A stretch of DNA of 12,213 nt from Clostridiales bacterium (GTDB taxonomy: Bacteria > Bacillota > Clostridia > Lachnospirales > WQUN01): NCBI GenBank assembly GCA_031289625.1, contig JAITPB010000034.1, positions 1 to 12,213 of the forward strand, in the 5' to 3' direction. Numbering within the stretch: position 1 is the first letter of the stretch; each line of letters begins with the position of its first letter. The translations under genes and the position numbers were made by a program. The notes beneath the pieces are model-generated. The model made no database searches, had not been told where the DNA came from, and saw only the letters and a program-made list of their open reading frames with translations. This document shows positions 1 through 6,392 of this stretch, piece by piece.

Positions 1-621
1 CGTTTTGACGTCTTTTCCAAAAACGCGCTCATTGATGGCCTGTCCGCCATTTGCAGTATTGATATGCAACGAAGTTATTGGACCAGAAATATAAAGCGCA
101 GGGTCGTCTATTACGCATCACGTTCAGTCTCCACGCAGCATGTGGAGAAAAGCGAGTATCACAAATTAAAGTCTGTAGTCATCTGCTTTGTCATGTCAGA
201 GAAAGCAGATAACGAAACGGAAATTCGCCGTGTCGTACTGTGTTATGAGGATACTCATGAGATATTCGATGATTTGATTAATATGTCTCTTGTGTATGTA
301 CCGACAGTCATTACTAATAATAAAATCAAAGACGATTTGTATATATTTGCACGTTTTTTCGCTGTCATAAGTAGCGAAGAAGCTGCGCGGTTCTGTGATG
401 AATTTAAAGAAAATGGATTAGCGAAGGAGTTGGTACGGTTGTATGACGAAGCAGTGTTTGACGAGGCGGCACTGGAGGTGTTAGGCTCTCAGCCATACTA
501 TACAGAACGTGAATATTTGATGGATAAAGCTGAGTGGGAGCAAGAGAAGAATACCTTGGAACAGGAAAACGCCAAATTACTGGAGATCATTAGAAATCTA
601 AAAAAGGACCATCATTCATAA
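1..621 (+). CDS. Rpn-family PD-(D/E)XK nuclease / putative transposase, 3' part (5' end outside window)
   Basis: The reading frame is open from base 1, so the Met at 64 is internal and the gene starts before the window; 206 residues are visible. Family members are DNA endonucleases of the Rpn/PF12784 type (PD-(D/E)XK fold) linked to RecA-independent recombination and often called transposases. Residues 1-5 (RFDVF) and 20-23 (IDMQ) fit the usual LDV...E-x-Q part of the nuclease core; Asp stands where Glu is more common. The following RSYWTRNIKRRVVYYASR and EYHKL segments are typical of the family, as is the C-terminal PYYTERE stretch followed by a Glu/Lys-rich coiled coil (about residues 178-202). 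No SD lies before the Met at 64. Visible part is uninterrupted; whether the whole gene is intact cannot be seen. Family call is from recognition of the pattern. Confidence 0.85.
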   Translation, partial: RFDVFSKNALIDGLSAICSIDMQRSYWTRNIKRRVVYYASRSVSTQHVEKSEYHKLKSVVICFVMSEKADNETEIRRVVLCYEDTHEIFDDLINMSLVYVPTVITNNKIKDDLYIFARFFAVISSEEAARFCDEFKENGLAKELVRLYDEAVFDEAALEVLGSQPYYTEREYLMDKAEWEQEKNTLEQENAKLLEIIRNLKKDHHS

Positions 622-635
622 ACTGCAAGCGATAG

Positions 636-704
636 GTTGTTTATCAGCAAGGCAGAGTAATAGCGAAAATGCTTGAAGAGCTTAAGTCGATGGAGCATGA
701 ATAA
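636..704 (+). pseudogene. Relic of a Phd/YefM-type antitoxin (C-terminal end only)
   Basis: After an in-frame TAG at 633-635, the frame reads VVYQQGRVIAKMLEELKSME, then HE and a stop at 702-704. This is the usual tail of Phd/YefM antitoxins, which binds the toxin. The stop overlaps the toxin start by 8 bases (ATGAATAA), the standard arrangement for yefM-yoeB pairs. The N-terminal DNA-binding part is absent: the nuclease gene stop at 619-621 lies just upstream, so the antitoxin lost its 5' two thirds, probably by deletion. It can no longer be translated as a full antitoxin. The assignment rests on the tail and the toxin next to it. Confidence 0.6.
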
Positions 705-954
705 GCTAACGTTCGCAGAAAAAGCGTAGGAGGACTATTTATACTGGCAGGCGAACGACAAGAAAATCCTCAAACGCATTAACTTGTTGCTTCAAGACAT
801 TTCCCGCAATGGCAGCGACGGAATCGGGAAACCCGAACCACTCAGGCATCGCGACGGATGGAGTCGCCACATTGATGAGGTGTACAGACTTGTTTACCAA
901 ATACGTGACGACTCTATTGGGGTGCTGCAATGCCGTGGGCATTACGATGATTAA
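697..954 (+). pseudogene. yoeB: YoeB/Txe-family mRNA interferase toxin, inactivated by an amber codon
   Basis: The frame from ATG 697 to TAA 952-954 encodes 85 residues, the normal YoeB length, with one internal stop, TAG at 727-729 (codon 11). YoeB homologues have Trp here (A-W-E-D-Y), so this is a single TGG to TAG change. The rest is well kept: EDYLYWQ, KKILKRIN, GIGKPEPL, YRLVYQI and C-terminal CRGHYDD. The Glu of KPEPL, the Arg of YRLVY and the His of GHY correspond to YoeB's catalytic residues (E46, R65, H83 in E. coli). YoeB cleaves mRNA at the ribosomal A site and is neutralised by YefM. Loss of the toxin fits the truncated antitoxin just upstream: a live toxin without antitoxin would not be tolerated. 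Read-through cannot be excluded. Confidence 0.82.
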
Positions 955-964
955 AACTGCTGCA

Positions 965-3584
965 TTATCCGATATTTTCTTTCATCCAGTCCTCAAATAG
1001 AAGATCGCCCTGCGCATTTTGTTTGAAAACCGTCCACAAACAGCCCAATGTATCCATCGTTTCGAGATGCTCATCCCCCAACTTATCGCGGTGGATATGG
1101 TAAGCCTTCAAAAAAATGCCTTCGCGTCGGAAAAATTTCCGCGTTTAAAATAAACATACGCCAATCCATGATGGATGGCGGCAGTTTCCAGATGTTCGTC
1201 TCCCAATATTTTTTCACGAATAGCCAAGGCCGCTTTGTAATATTTCTCGGCTTTCCCGCAATTCTCCATGTCAAAATAAAGCGCGGTCAAATTGTTGTAT
1301 GTAATCGCTGTAGAAGAATGCTCCCTGCCCACCGTCTGTTCTTTGATGGACAATGCCTGCTCATGCCAGTGGATTGCGTTTGGGCAATCCCCCAGCCTGT
1401 CGTAAACAAACGCGATGTTGTTGCATATGGCGGCGACAGAAGGATGAAGTAACCCAAATATTTTTTTGCGGATAGCCAAAACCTCTTTATATTCGCCTAA
1501 TGCTCGTTCATGTTCCCCGTGGTTATCATGTATTCCCGCGATACTATTGAGCACGCGGTGTCAGGATGCTCTCGCCCGAAAACGCGCTCACGGATTTCTA
1601 GCGCCTTTTGATACCACTCCAATGCCTCGTCATACTGCCTACGAATATCCAGAACACCCGCAATGTTGCTGTAGGAGACAGCGGTTTTCGGATGTTCCTT
1701 CCCCAATGTCCTTTCCTTAATCGCCAATGCCTGATGAAACAGTTCCCCACGCTTCGTCATAGAATCCCAGCCGATTGTAAATACCCGCAAGGCTGGTCAT
1801 ATGCGGCGGCTGTGTTGGGATGCTCCTCGCCTAACGCATTCCGGCAAACTTCCAAGGCCCGCGTAAACCACTCAAGCGATTCCTGATAAGCAGACTGACA
1901 GAAACAGGTGTTCCCGAGATTGTTGTACACGCCCCCGGCTGCCTGGTGTTCCAGCCCGACGGTATCTTCCAGGATGCTCAGGGCTTTCTGAGCGGATTCC
2001 GCTGCTTTGTCATACTTACCCAGCCGATTATATGTGTCAGCAAGATTGTTGTAGATGATCGCAACGTCCGGATGCTGCTTCCCTAAGATGTTTTTCCGGA
2101 TTTCTAAGCCTTTTAGGCTGAATTCCAGCGCTTTTTGATAAGCGCCCAAGTGGCTGTAAATACCGGCTAAATTGCTGTATCCAATCACTGTATTTAAATG
2201 CCCCCGCTCTAAATACCTTCTCAGTCACGCGCAACGACTCCTGCGTCAGCTTCAATGCCTTTGCGTAATCGCTTGCAGGTCATACATCTGCCCCGTGTTG
2301 TCGTAAACGATGGCCATGTCCGGGTGATCCATTTCAAACAATTTGAGATAAATCGCAACTGCCTTTTCGTAATACTCCAATGCCCTTGGGTACTCTCCGC
2401 GATTTGCATAAATCACCCCGATGTGGTTATAAATGTTCGCTGCTTCGGGGCTTTCCTTGCCTACAACCTTTTCCATAACATCCAGCGACTTTTTATTCCA
2501 TTCCATTGCTTCGGCATAATTACCTATTGTACTGTAAACATCGGCGATGTTCCCGTAGGCGACAGCGGTTTTCGGATGTCCTTTTCCCAGCAGTTTTTCA
2601 GACATACATATCTGAGACATACAACAGCGTTTCCAAGGATTTATAATGCCTCTTTGTACTTACCCAAAGTGGTATAAACACCCGCGATGTTGTTAAACGC
2701 AGTAGCAGTATCTCGGTGTTCCGCCCCGGCCGTCGCAAAGAAAACGTCGCGGGCTTTTTCATATTCTTCCAATGCATGGGAATAATCGCCTAGGCGTTCA
2801 TAGACCATGCCGAGATTGTTATGCGTTGCCGCCGCCGTAGGCCGGTCATCCGCCAAAAGCTTGCTGCCTTTCAGAAGGATTTCTTCCGATTTCCGATAGT
2901 CGGAAACGCGCAAAAGGATATTCGAAGTGTGATTGATTAAAACCGGATAGGTCCTCGTCAATCCCACCGATGGCGTCAATCACGGAAACGGCATGTTTCA
3001 CAAACGGAAGTTTAGCAGTAAAGACTTCTGTGTCCGGCAGTTCTAGCGATTCGATCAACCCGGAGAAAAGCGGTTTTGCCATGATGGCGTCCGGCATAGC
3101 TTTATGCCGGACAACCAAAAATTCCAGAAATATCCAGCGCTTTTGCGAACTGCTCAATAAAAATCTGTTCGGCTTTCTCCCAATCGCCTTGTTCAGGATT
3201 GTGCGTGTAAATGATTTTTTCGCTGAGCGCCGAGAGGGAAAAGCCCTGTTCTTCCAGTATGGCTCTAAACTATCCCAGGCTCCGCGTCTTTGCCAGCAGC
3301 TCAACGGCTAATGTGTGGCGGTCTGCCATGGTGATAATCGCGTCCAAATCATCATGAGGCGAATCATCCTCCGCGTAGGCAGCGCCGTAGTTGACTGCTG
3401 CCCATGCCATTGAGCAAAAGCAGTTTCGCGTTGCTGGTTAGTTTATTTTTGATTTCGGCCAATTTGCTGTCACACGTCCGCGAAAAAAATGTGTGGGCTG
3501 TAATGAGCGGGTTTCCGTTATGACAACATCAGTGGGGGTGTCCGGAGGCGTTGCTGCGGGGTTCTGTTTTACGAAGGCAATCAT
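965..3584 (-). pseudogene. NB-ARC / TPR (STAND-type) protein, degenerate
   Basis: Piecing frames together gives one protein from ATG at 3584 (MIAFVKQNP) to TAA at 965-967 (FEDWMKENIG). The N-terminus runs into LLLLNGMG, the start of an NB-ARC P-loop, then jumps at about 3395-3405 to NYGAAYAEDDSPHDDLDAI and ADRHTLAVELLAKT, normally the far end of an NB-ARC domain. Most of the NTPase, including GKT and Walker B, is missing. The C-terminal half has about 15 kinesin-light-chain-like TPRs of 42 residues (pattern YNNLA..Y...G.Y..AL...KALEI....LG.EHP.TA). Frame changes occur near 1115, 1555, 1750, 1795, 2195, 2255, 2640, 2960, 3100 and 3484-3490, and TAG interrupts at about 3268-3270. Such proteins use TPRs as sensors and the NTPase as an oligomerising switch, often in defence. 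Its start lies 6 bp after the stop of the upstream 168-aa gene. Confidence 0.85.
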
Positions 3585-3590
3585 TGCGCT

Positions 3591-4097
3591 TTAGGATGAA
3601 AACATGTTGAAATATTCATCTGTGATATCTTGTACATTATCCAATCCGGCTCTGTTAGGCACAGCTCTCACAGAATACAAGAACACGCCAGCCAAAAATC
3701 GTTCTGGGACAAAACAACTCTGACTGGACAAGGTTCGTTTCGTCGCGCCGCTCGCCACATCCACAATCACATCCGGTTGTATCACGCTATCGTTTGCGAT
3801 GAGATCATATAAGGCGAGAACCGCGATTCTTAATTTGGTCGGATCGAACAGAGGCACAACCTTTTTATCGAAATAGCTTGTGACCGTTTCGGCGTCGGCT
3901 TTACACGCTAAGGCAATAACTTCATGGGAAAAGTTAAGCTTGGCGGCGAACAGGCGTGAAGCTTGCGCATCATCTCTTTTGGGGTCATGCGGATTGATCG
4001 GCGTGAGTAAAGCGTTGTGCAGCGCGAACTGACTTATGTCATTCATGGCACATTTTTTGAGTAGCACCGCGAAAGTAGCGTAACATAAGCGTTTCAT
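3591..4097 (-). CDS. Conserved hypothetical protein, operon partner of the NB-ARC/TPR gene
   Basis: 168 residues, uninterrupted. The ATG at 4097 is preceded by AGGGAG about 8 bases upstream, which supports this start over the internal Met (AMNDIS). The protein is predicted to be soluble and mainly helical, with no signal peptide or membrane segment despite the mildly hydrophobic first 13 residues. Visible landmarks are DPKRDD (about residue 37), a helix KADAETVTSYF followed by VVPLFDPTK, then ALYDLIANDSVI and a C-terminal FLAGVFLYSV and ITDEYF. I recall similar small proteins directly upstream of NB-ARC/TPR genes in clostridia, but know no assigned biochemical function. The 6-bp gap to the NB-ARC/TPR start implies co-transcription and translational coupling. 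It may be a regulatory, adaptor or trigger component of a STAND-type conflict system; that is inference. It remains intact while its partner has decayed. Confidence 0.8.
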   Translation of the reverse strand: MKRLCYATFAVLLKKCAMNDISQFALHNALLTPINPHDPKRDDAQASRLFAAKLNFSHEVIALACKADAETVTSYFDKKVVPLFDPTKLRIAVLALYDLIANDSVIQPDVIVDVASGATKRTLSSQSCFVPERFLAGVFLYSVRAVPNRAGLDNVQDITDEYFNMFSS

Positions 4098-4184
4098 ATC
4101 AATTTCTCCCTATCCAGAGTATGCCAATTTCCGTTCAAGATCTGTTTAAGGTTCATTCAAATACACATCGTCTGTAAGGCTGTA

Positions 4185-4219
4185 AGCTGTTATCAAGGTT
4201 TTCGATGACGGCTTTTTTT
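4185..4219 (+). terminator. Possible intrinsic terminator on the plus strand
   Basis: AGCTGTTATC (4185-4194) can pair with GATGACGGCT (4204-4213) as a 10-bp RNA stem with two G-U pairs and a 9-base loop, followed by seven T residues (4213-4219). The G-U pairs work only in plus-strand RNA, so it would stop plus-strand transcription. No intact plus-strand gene precedes it: it lies in the leader of the minus-strand 168-aa gene, where it could block antisense transcription or be a relic of a lost gene. Not certain. Confidence 0.35.
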
Positions 4220-4271
4220 GATCGGGTTCTGAGTGGAATCGCCGCCATGACGGGAACTGTAGATTTTTATC

Positions 4272-4299
4272 ATTATAGCTCATTGCCTGCAAAAATCAA
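4272..4299 (-). promoter_or_regulatory. Candidate sigma-70-type promoter for the 168-aa / NB-ARC-TPR operon
   Basis: On the minus strand TTGATT (4299-4294) and TATAAT (4277-4272) are 16 bases apart. This lies about 175 bases upstream of the ATG at 4097, giving a rather long leader. The -10 box is perfect and the -35 box matches at four of six positions. The region is AT-rich, so a chance match is possible. Bases 4098-4535 otherwise hold no convincing gene. Confidence 0.4.
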
Positions 4300-4535
4300 C
4301 TTTATTTGGCAGGAACTGCAGGAGAAACGCACCCATTTATTTCCAAGAAATATACAAAAAAGTACACAAAATAGAATTATTCGGTGAATCATTATTGGCT
4401 ATTTTTATGTATTTTACAAACATGGCGTTGTTCATCCTGCTGTAGGCTTTCCTAAGTTTTTTGAATATTTACGTTTTGAGAAACCCTTCGACTATATATT
4501 TGAGACTATTTGGCCATAATCTGATCCCTTCTTGA

Positions 4536-5573
4536 TACTGGAAATTAGTGGGTACGTTTCTCCTGTCTGAGGAAATCCTTCATGAAAAATGCAGGGAACA
4601 GGAAACCCTGCTGGCGGGGAAATATTATTTGTCGACTTTATGGAGCAGTGGCTGGAAGTGATCAAACCGTCCATTAAGCTGACAACTTATGGCGGATATC
4701 AGTACAATGTCCAGATGATCACCTGTTACTTTCGGGAGCACAAAATTTTACTGAACAGGCTGACCGCTGAGGACATTAACAATTTTTATCAGGAGAAACT
4801 AAAGTGGCTCAAAGCGACTACAATACATAAATTTTATGCCAACATAAGCAAAGCGCTGAAATATGCAGTGCAAAACGGCTATATCCCTTTCAGCGTCATG
4901 GATAAGGTTAATCGCCGCAAACTCGGCCGGTTTACCGGTAAATTTTTGAAACAATCGGAAGCCGTGGAATTGTTTGAAGCGGTGAAAGGCCACAAATTGG
5001 AATTGGGCGTAATTTTCGGCGCATTTTATGGGCTGCGCCGTGCGGAAATCGTCGGCCTGAAATGGGATGTGGTAGACTTCGATGCCAATACCGTTACAAT
5101 TGAGCATACCGTAACGATCGCGACAATTGACGGCAAGCAACGGCTGATCGCGGACGACACAACGAAAACAAAATCAAGCTTCCGGGCTTTGCCGCTTGTG
5201 CCGGATATCTGTGAAAAGCTTTTGAAATTTAAGGCAGAGCAGGAAGCAAACCGCCGGTTGTGCGGCAAAATGTACAATAAGGCGGAAGGTTGCTACTTGT
5301 ATGTGGATGCTTTAGGCAATCGGATAAACCCACATTACTTGACCAACGAATTCCCTAAATTTCTGGTAGAGCATGGCTTCAAGCGTATGCGCTTTCATGA
5401 TTTGAGGCATACAAATGCTTGCGGGGGATGTAGATTTAGCCGTTATATCAAGTCAGCTTGGGCACACCAACATAAGCATAACCGAAAGACTATATATTCA
5501 CGCAGTCCAAAGAAAGAAATTAGAAGCCGCTGAGAAGCTAGTGCAGACATCCGTAAATAAAGGGGCCTATTAA
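4536..5573 (+). pseudogene. Tyrosine recombinase (phage/ICE-type integrase), frameshifted
   Basis: The main frame from 4589 contains the core-binding SAM-like domain (VDFMEQWLEVIKPSI onward, about residues 15-105) and the catalytic domain: Arg150 in YGLRRAE, Lys in TKTKSSFR (193-198), and His270/Arg273 in HDLRH. Soon after HDLRH, at about 5411-5428, the frame shifts. The true C-terminus continues in another frame as AGDVDLAVISSQLGHTNISI, then TERLYIHAVQRKK with the second catalytic His and nucleophilic Tyr, ending at TAA 5571-5573. A few residues around the shift are missing. Upstream, another frame (4536 to about 4615) encodes SEEILHEKCREQETLLAG, like the family's linker, so a second shift lies near 4610-4618, and the N-terminal arm-binding domain is not recognisable. 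Known relatives integrate phages and conjugative elements at att sites; none was identified here. The enzyme should be dead. Confidence 0.88.
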
Positions 5574-5820
5574 ACTCTAAGGAGTTTGCCAGTGTAATTC
5601 CATTGAAATGGCCTTTTCATATGCTCATTATAAAATTTAATGAATTCCATAATTCTGGTTTCAAGATCCGCAACAGAAATAAAGCTTGCCCGTTTATTGA
5701 GCAAACGCCTGGTCAAACCAGGGATTCTGATTTATGAATATTTAAATTATCTACGATAAATATGTATTTGGCGGTTGGATCCTGCCCTACAACATTCCTT
5801 ATATGCGCGGCGAAATCTTC
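5570..5820 (-). pseudogene. IS630-family transposase relic (two joined fragments)
   Basis: On the minus strand from 5820 the frame reads EDFAAHIRNVVGQDPTAKYI, then FIVDNLNIHKSESLV and a stop. This is the IS630/Tc1-like region carrying the second catalytic Asp (VDN-x-N-x-H). About 15 bases on, another frame reads RRLLNKRASFISVADLETRI and EFIKFYNEHMKRPFQWNYTG, the usual IS630 C-terminus, ending at TAA 5570-5572. Between them the region that should hold the final catalytic Glu (around SWLNQ-x-E-x-W in homologues) is gone, and the whole N-terminal half is absent. About 250 bases remain of a gene normally near 1 kb. Its last codon overlaps the end of the convergent integrase relic at 5570-5573. 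No terminal inverted repeats were found. It cannot transpose by itself. Confidence 0.8.
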
Positions 5821-5897
5821 TCTTTCTTTGTTTTTATGCCGAAAACTTCAATCGCTTTCGACATCAGAGCGTCGTCAATCATTATATTTGTACGCAC
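5799..5897 (-). pseudogene. VapB-type antitoxin, N-terminal fragment
   Basis: From GTG at 5897 the frame reads VRTNIMIDDALMSKAIEVFG, then IKTKKEKISPRI and stop (32 residues). The first 26 residues match the start of VapB/DUF2191 antitoxins (M-R-T-N-I-x-I-D-D-x-L-M), whose ribbon-helix-helix-like N-terminus binds the operator and whose C-terminus blocks a VapC PIN nuclease. A GGAGG box lies at 5910-5906, 8 bases before GTG. An overlapping ATG at 5899 leads to a stop after five codons, so GTG is the meaningful start. Similarity ends at about 5820, exactly where the IS630 relic begins, so the remainder of vapB and vapC was lost or displaced. The 32-aa peptide could still be made; a role is unknown. 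Confidence 0.7.
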
Positions 5898-5901
5898 ATT
5901 A

Positions 5902-5947
5902 TACACCTCCATATACACAATTATATGGTGTAAATGCATTTTGTCAA
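5902..5947 (-). promoter_or_regulatory. Near-consensus promoter and palindromic operator of the vapB fragment
   Basis: On the minus strand TTGACA (5947-5942) and TATAAT (5925-5920) are both perfect boxes spaced 16 bases. An imperfect inverted repeat overlaps the -10 box and start site: ATATGGTGTA at 5923-5932 faces TACACC-TCC-ATAT at 5902-5914, where three extra bases interrupt one arm and carry part of the SD. Promoter-overlapping palindromes are normal for autoregulated toxin-antitoxin operons. The predicted leader is only about 15 bases. It would now drive transcription leftward into the IS630 relic and antisense to the integrase relic. Confidence 0.65.
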
Positions 5948-6052
5948 TTTTCACCCAGCCCAAACATATATTTAAAGTTATCCCGCTATCTTATACCTGT
6001 TCGTTGATTTCTGACTTGCCCGGAAGAACCGTTATCAGAGCCTATATAATAA

Positions 6053-6065
6053 TTGCCCCTGGCAA
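6053..6065. other. Short perfect palindrome in the divergent promoter region
   Basis: TTGCC-CCT-GGCAA lies 16 bases upstream of the operon's -35 box. It could be a regulator operator, but a 5-bp-arm palindrome also occurs by chance. Bases 5948-6080 show nothing else. Confidence 0.25.
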
Positions 6066-6080
6066 GCCGCAAAGAAAATC

Positions 6081-6110
6081 TTGACAGCGGCGCTTGGCGG
6101 ATGTTACACT
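6081..6110 (+). promoter_or_regulatory. Promoter of the cobalamin/heme operon
   Basis: A perfect TTGACA lies at 6081-6086. With an 18-base spacer comes TACACT (6105-6110), preceded by TG at 6102-6103 to give an extended -10 (TGnTACACT). The predicted start, about 6117, falls directly at the first base of riboswitch stem P1 (6118), which supports the assignment. Between this promoter and the divergent vapB promoter (5948-6080) I see only a short palindrome at 6053-6065. Confidence 0.65.
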
Positions 6111-6117
6111 GTCTCCA

Positions 6118-6235
6118 TTAAGGTTGTCCGGTTTCAGCCGGAAATTAAAAGGGAAATGGGTGCGACTCCCATGCAGTCCCGCTACTGTAAGCGTAGGCGT
6201 CAACGATTGCCGCGCGAGCCAGGAACCTGCCTTAA
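6118..6235 (+). ncRNA. Cobalamin (AdoCbl) riboswitch
   Basis: Conserved elements occur in order: TTAAGG (6118-6123), which pairs with CCTTAA (6230-6235) to form P1; TCCGG...CCGG stem (about 6127-6141); the AAAGGGAA core element; GGGTGCGACTCCCATGCAG; CCCGCTACTGTAA; and the B12 box GCGAGCCAGGAACCTGCC (about 6214-6231). Together these are diagnostic of cobalamin riboswitches. Known members bind adenosylcobalamin or another corrinoid in the nascent mRNA and lower downstream expression. The 77 bases to the terminator (6236-6312) are the likely expression platform and include a small hairpin (GAACA/TGTTC) and GGAG at about 6305-6308 that could pair with CTCC of the terminator stem. Predicted outcome: high corrinoid shuts off the operon. 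Confidence 0.93.
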
Positions 6236-6312
6236 CGCCACACAAGCATTCTGCGAGGCACAGGGCATTGCTGTTATACTGAGAACAGCTGATTTGTTCA
6301 CGGTGGAGAGAT

Positions 6313-6351
6313 GACTCCTTTGACGCGGAACCCGCTCAAAGGAGTCTTTTT
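6313..6351 (+). terminator. Intrinsic terminator, riboswitch expression platform
   Basis: GACTCCTTTGA (6313-6323) pairs perfectly with TCAAAGGAGTC (6336-6346), extended inward by GCGG/CCGC, and is followed by five T residues (6347-6351). It sits between the riboswitch and cobI, with no gene ending upstream on this strand, so it is read as the conditional terminator controlled by corrinoid binding. Confidence 0.88.
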
Positions 6352-6378
6352 GATCGTTATCCGTTTTTGTACTTTAAG

Positions 6379-6385
6379 AAAGGAG
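6379..6385 (+). promoter_or_regulatory. Ribosome binding site of cobI
   Basis: AAAGGAG ends 7 bases before ATG 6393, a strong SD that fixes the cobI start. It lies outside the terminator hairpin, so control is more likely at transcription termination than by SD masking. Confidence 0.8.
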
Positions 6386-6392
6386 TGGGGCA

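Noticed and set aside
727..729. Recoded amber codon (pyrrolysine or suppression) in yoeB
   Set aside because: The homologous position is Trp, no recoding element is visible, and the antitoxin next to it is also broken; simple pseudogenisation is more likely.
809..1000. Plus-strand frame over the toxin relic
   Set aside because: It is out of frame with the clear YoeB similarity and has no SD; a shadow.
1048..2677. 126-bp periodicity as a DNA repeat array or CRISPR-like structure
   Set aside because: The period equals 42 codons of degenerate TPRs; copies are diverged at the DNA level and no spacer-repeat pattern exists.
4205..4387. 60-aa plus-strand frame in the gap before the integrase
   Set aside because: No ribosome binding site, no recognisable motif, starts inside the terminator stem, and it lies in AT-rich non-coding sequence.
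6081..6314. Short plus-strand frames across the riboswitch
   Set aside because: The sequence is explained by riboswitch stems and the B12 box; the frames start at or before the predicted transcription start.
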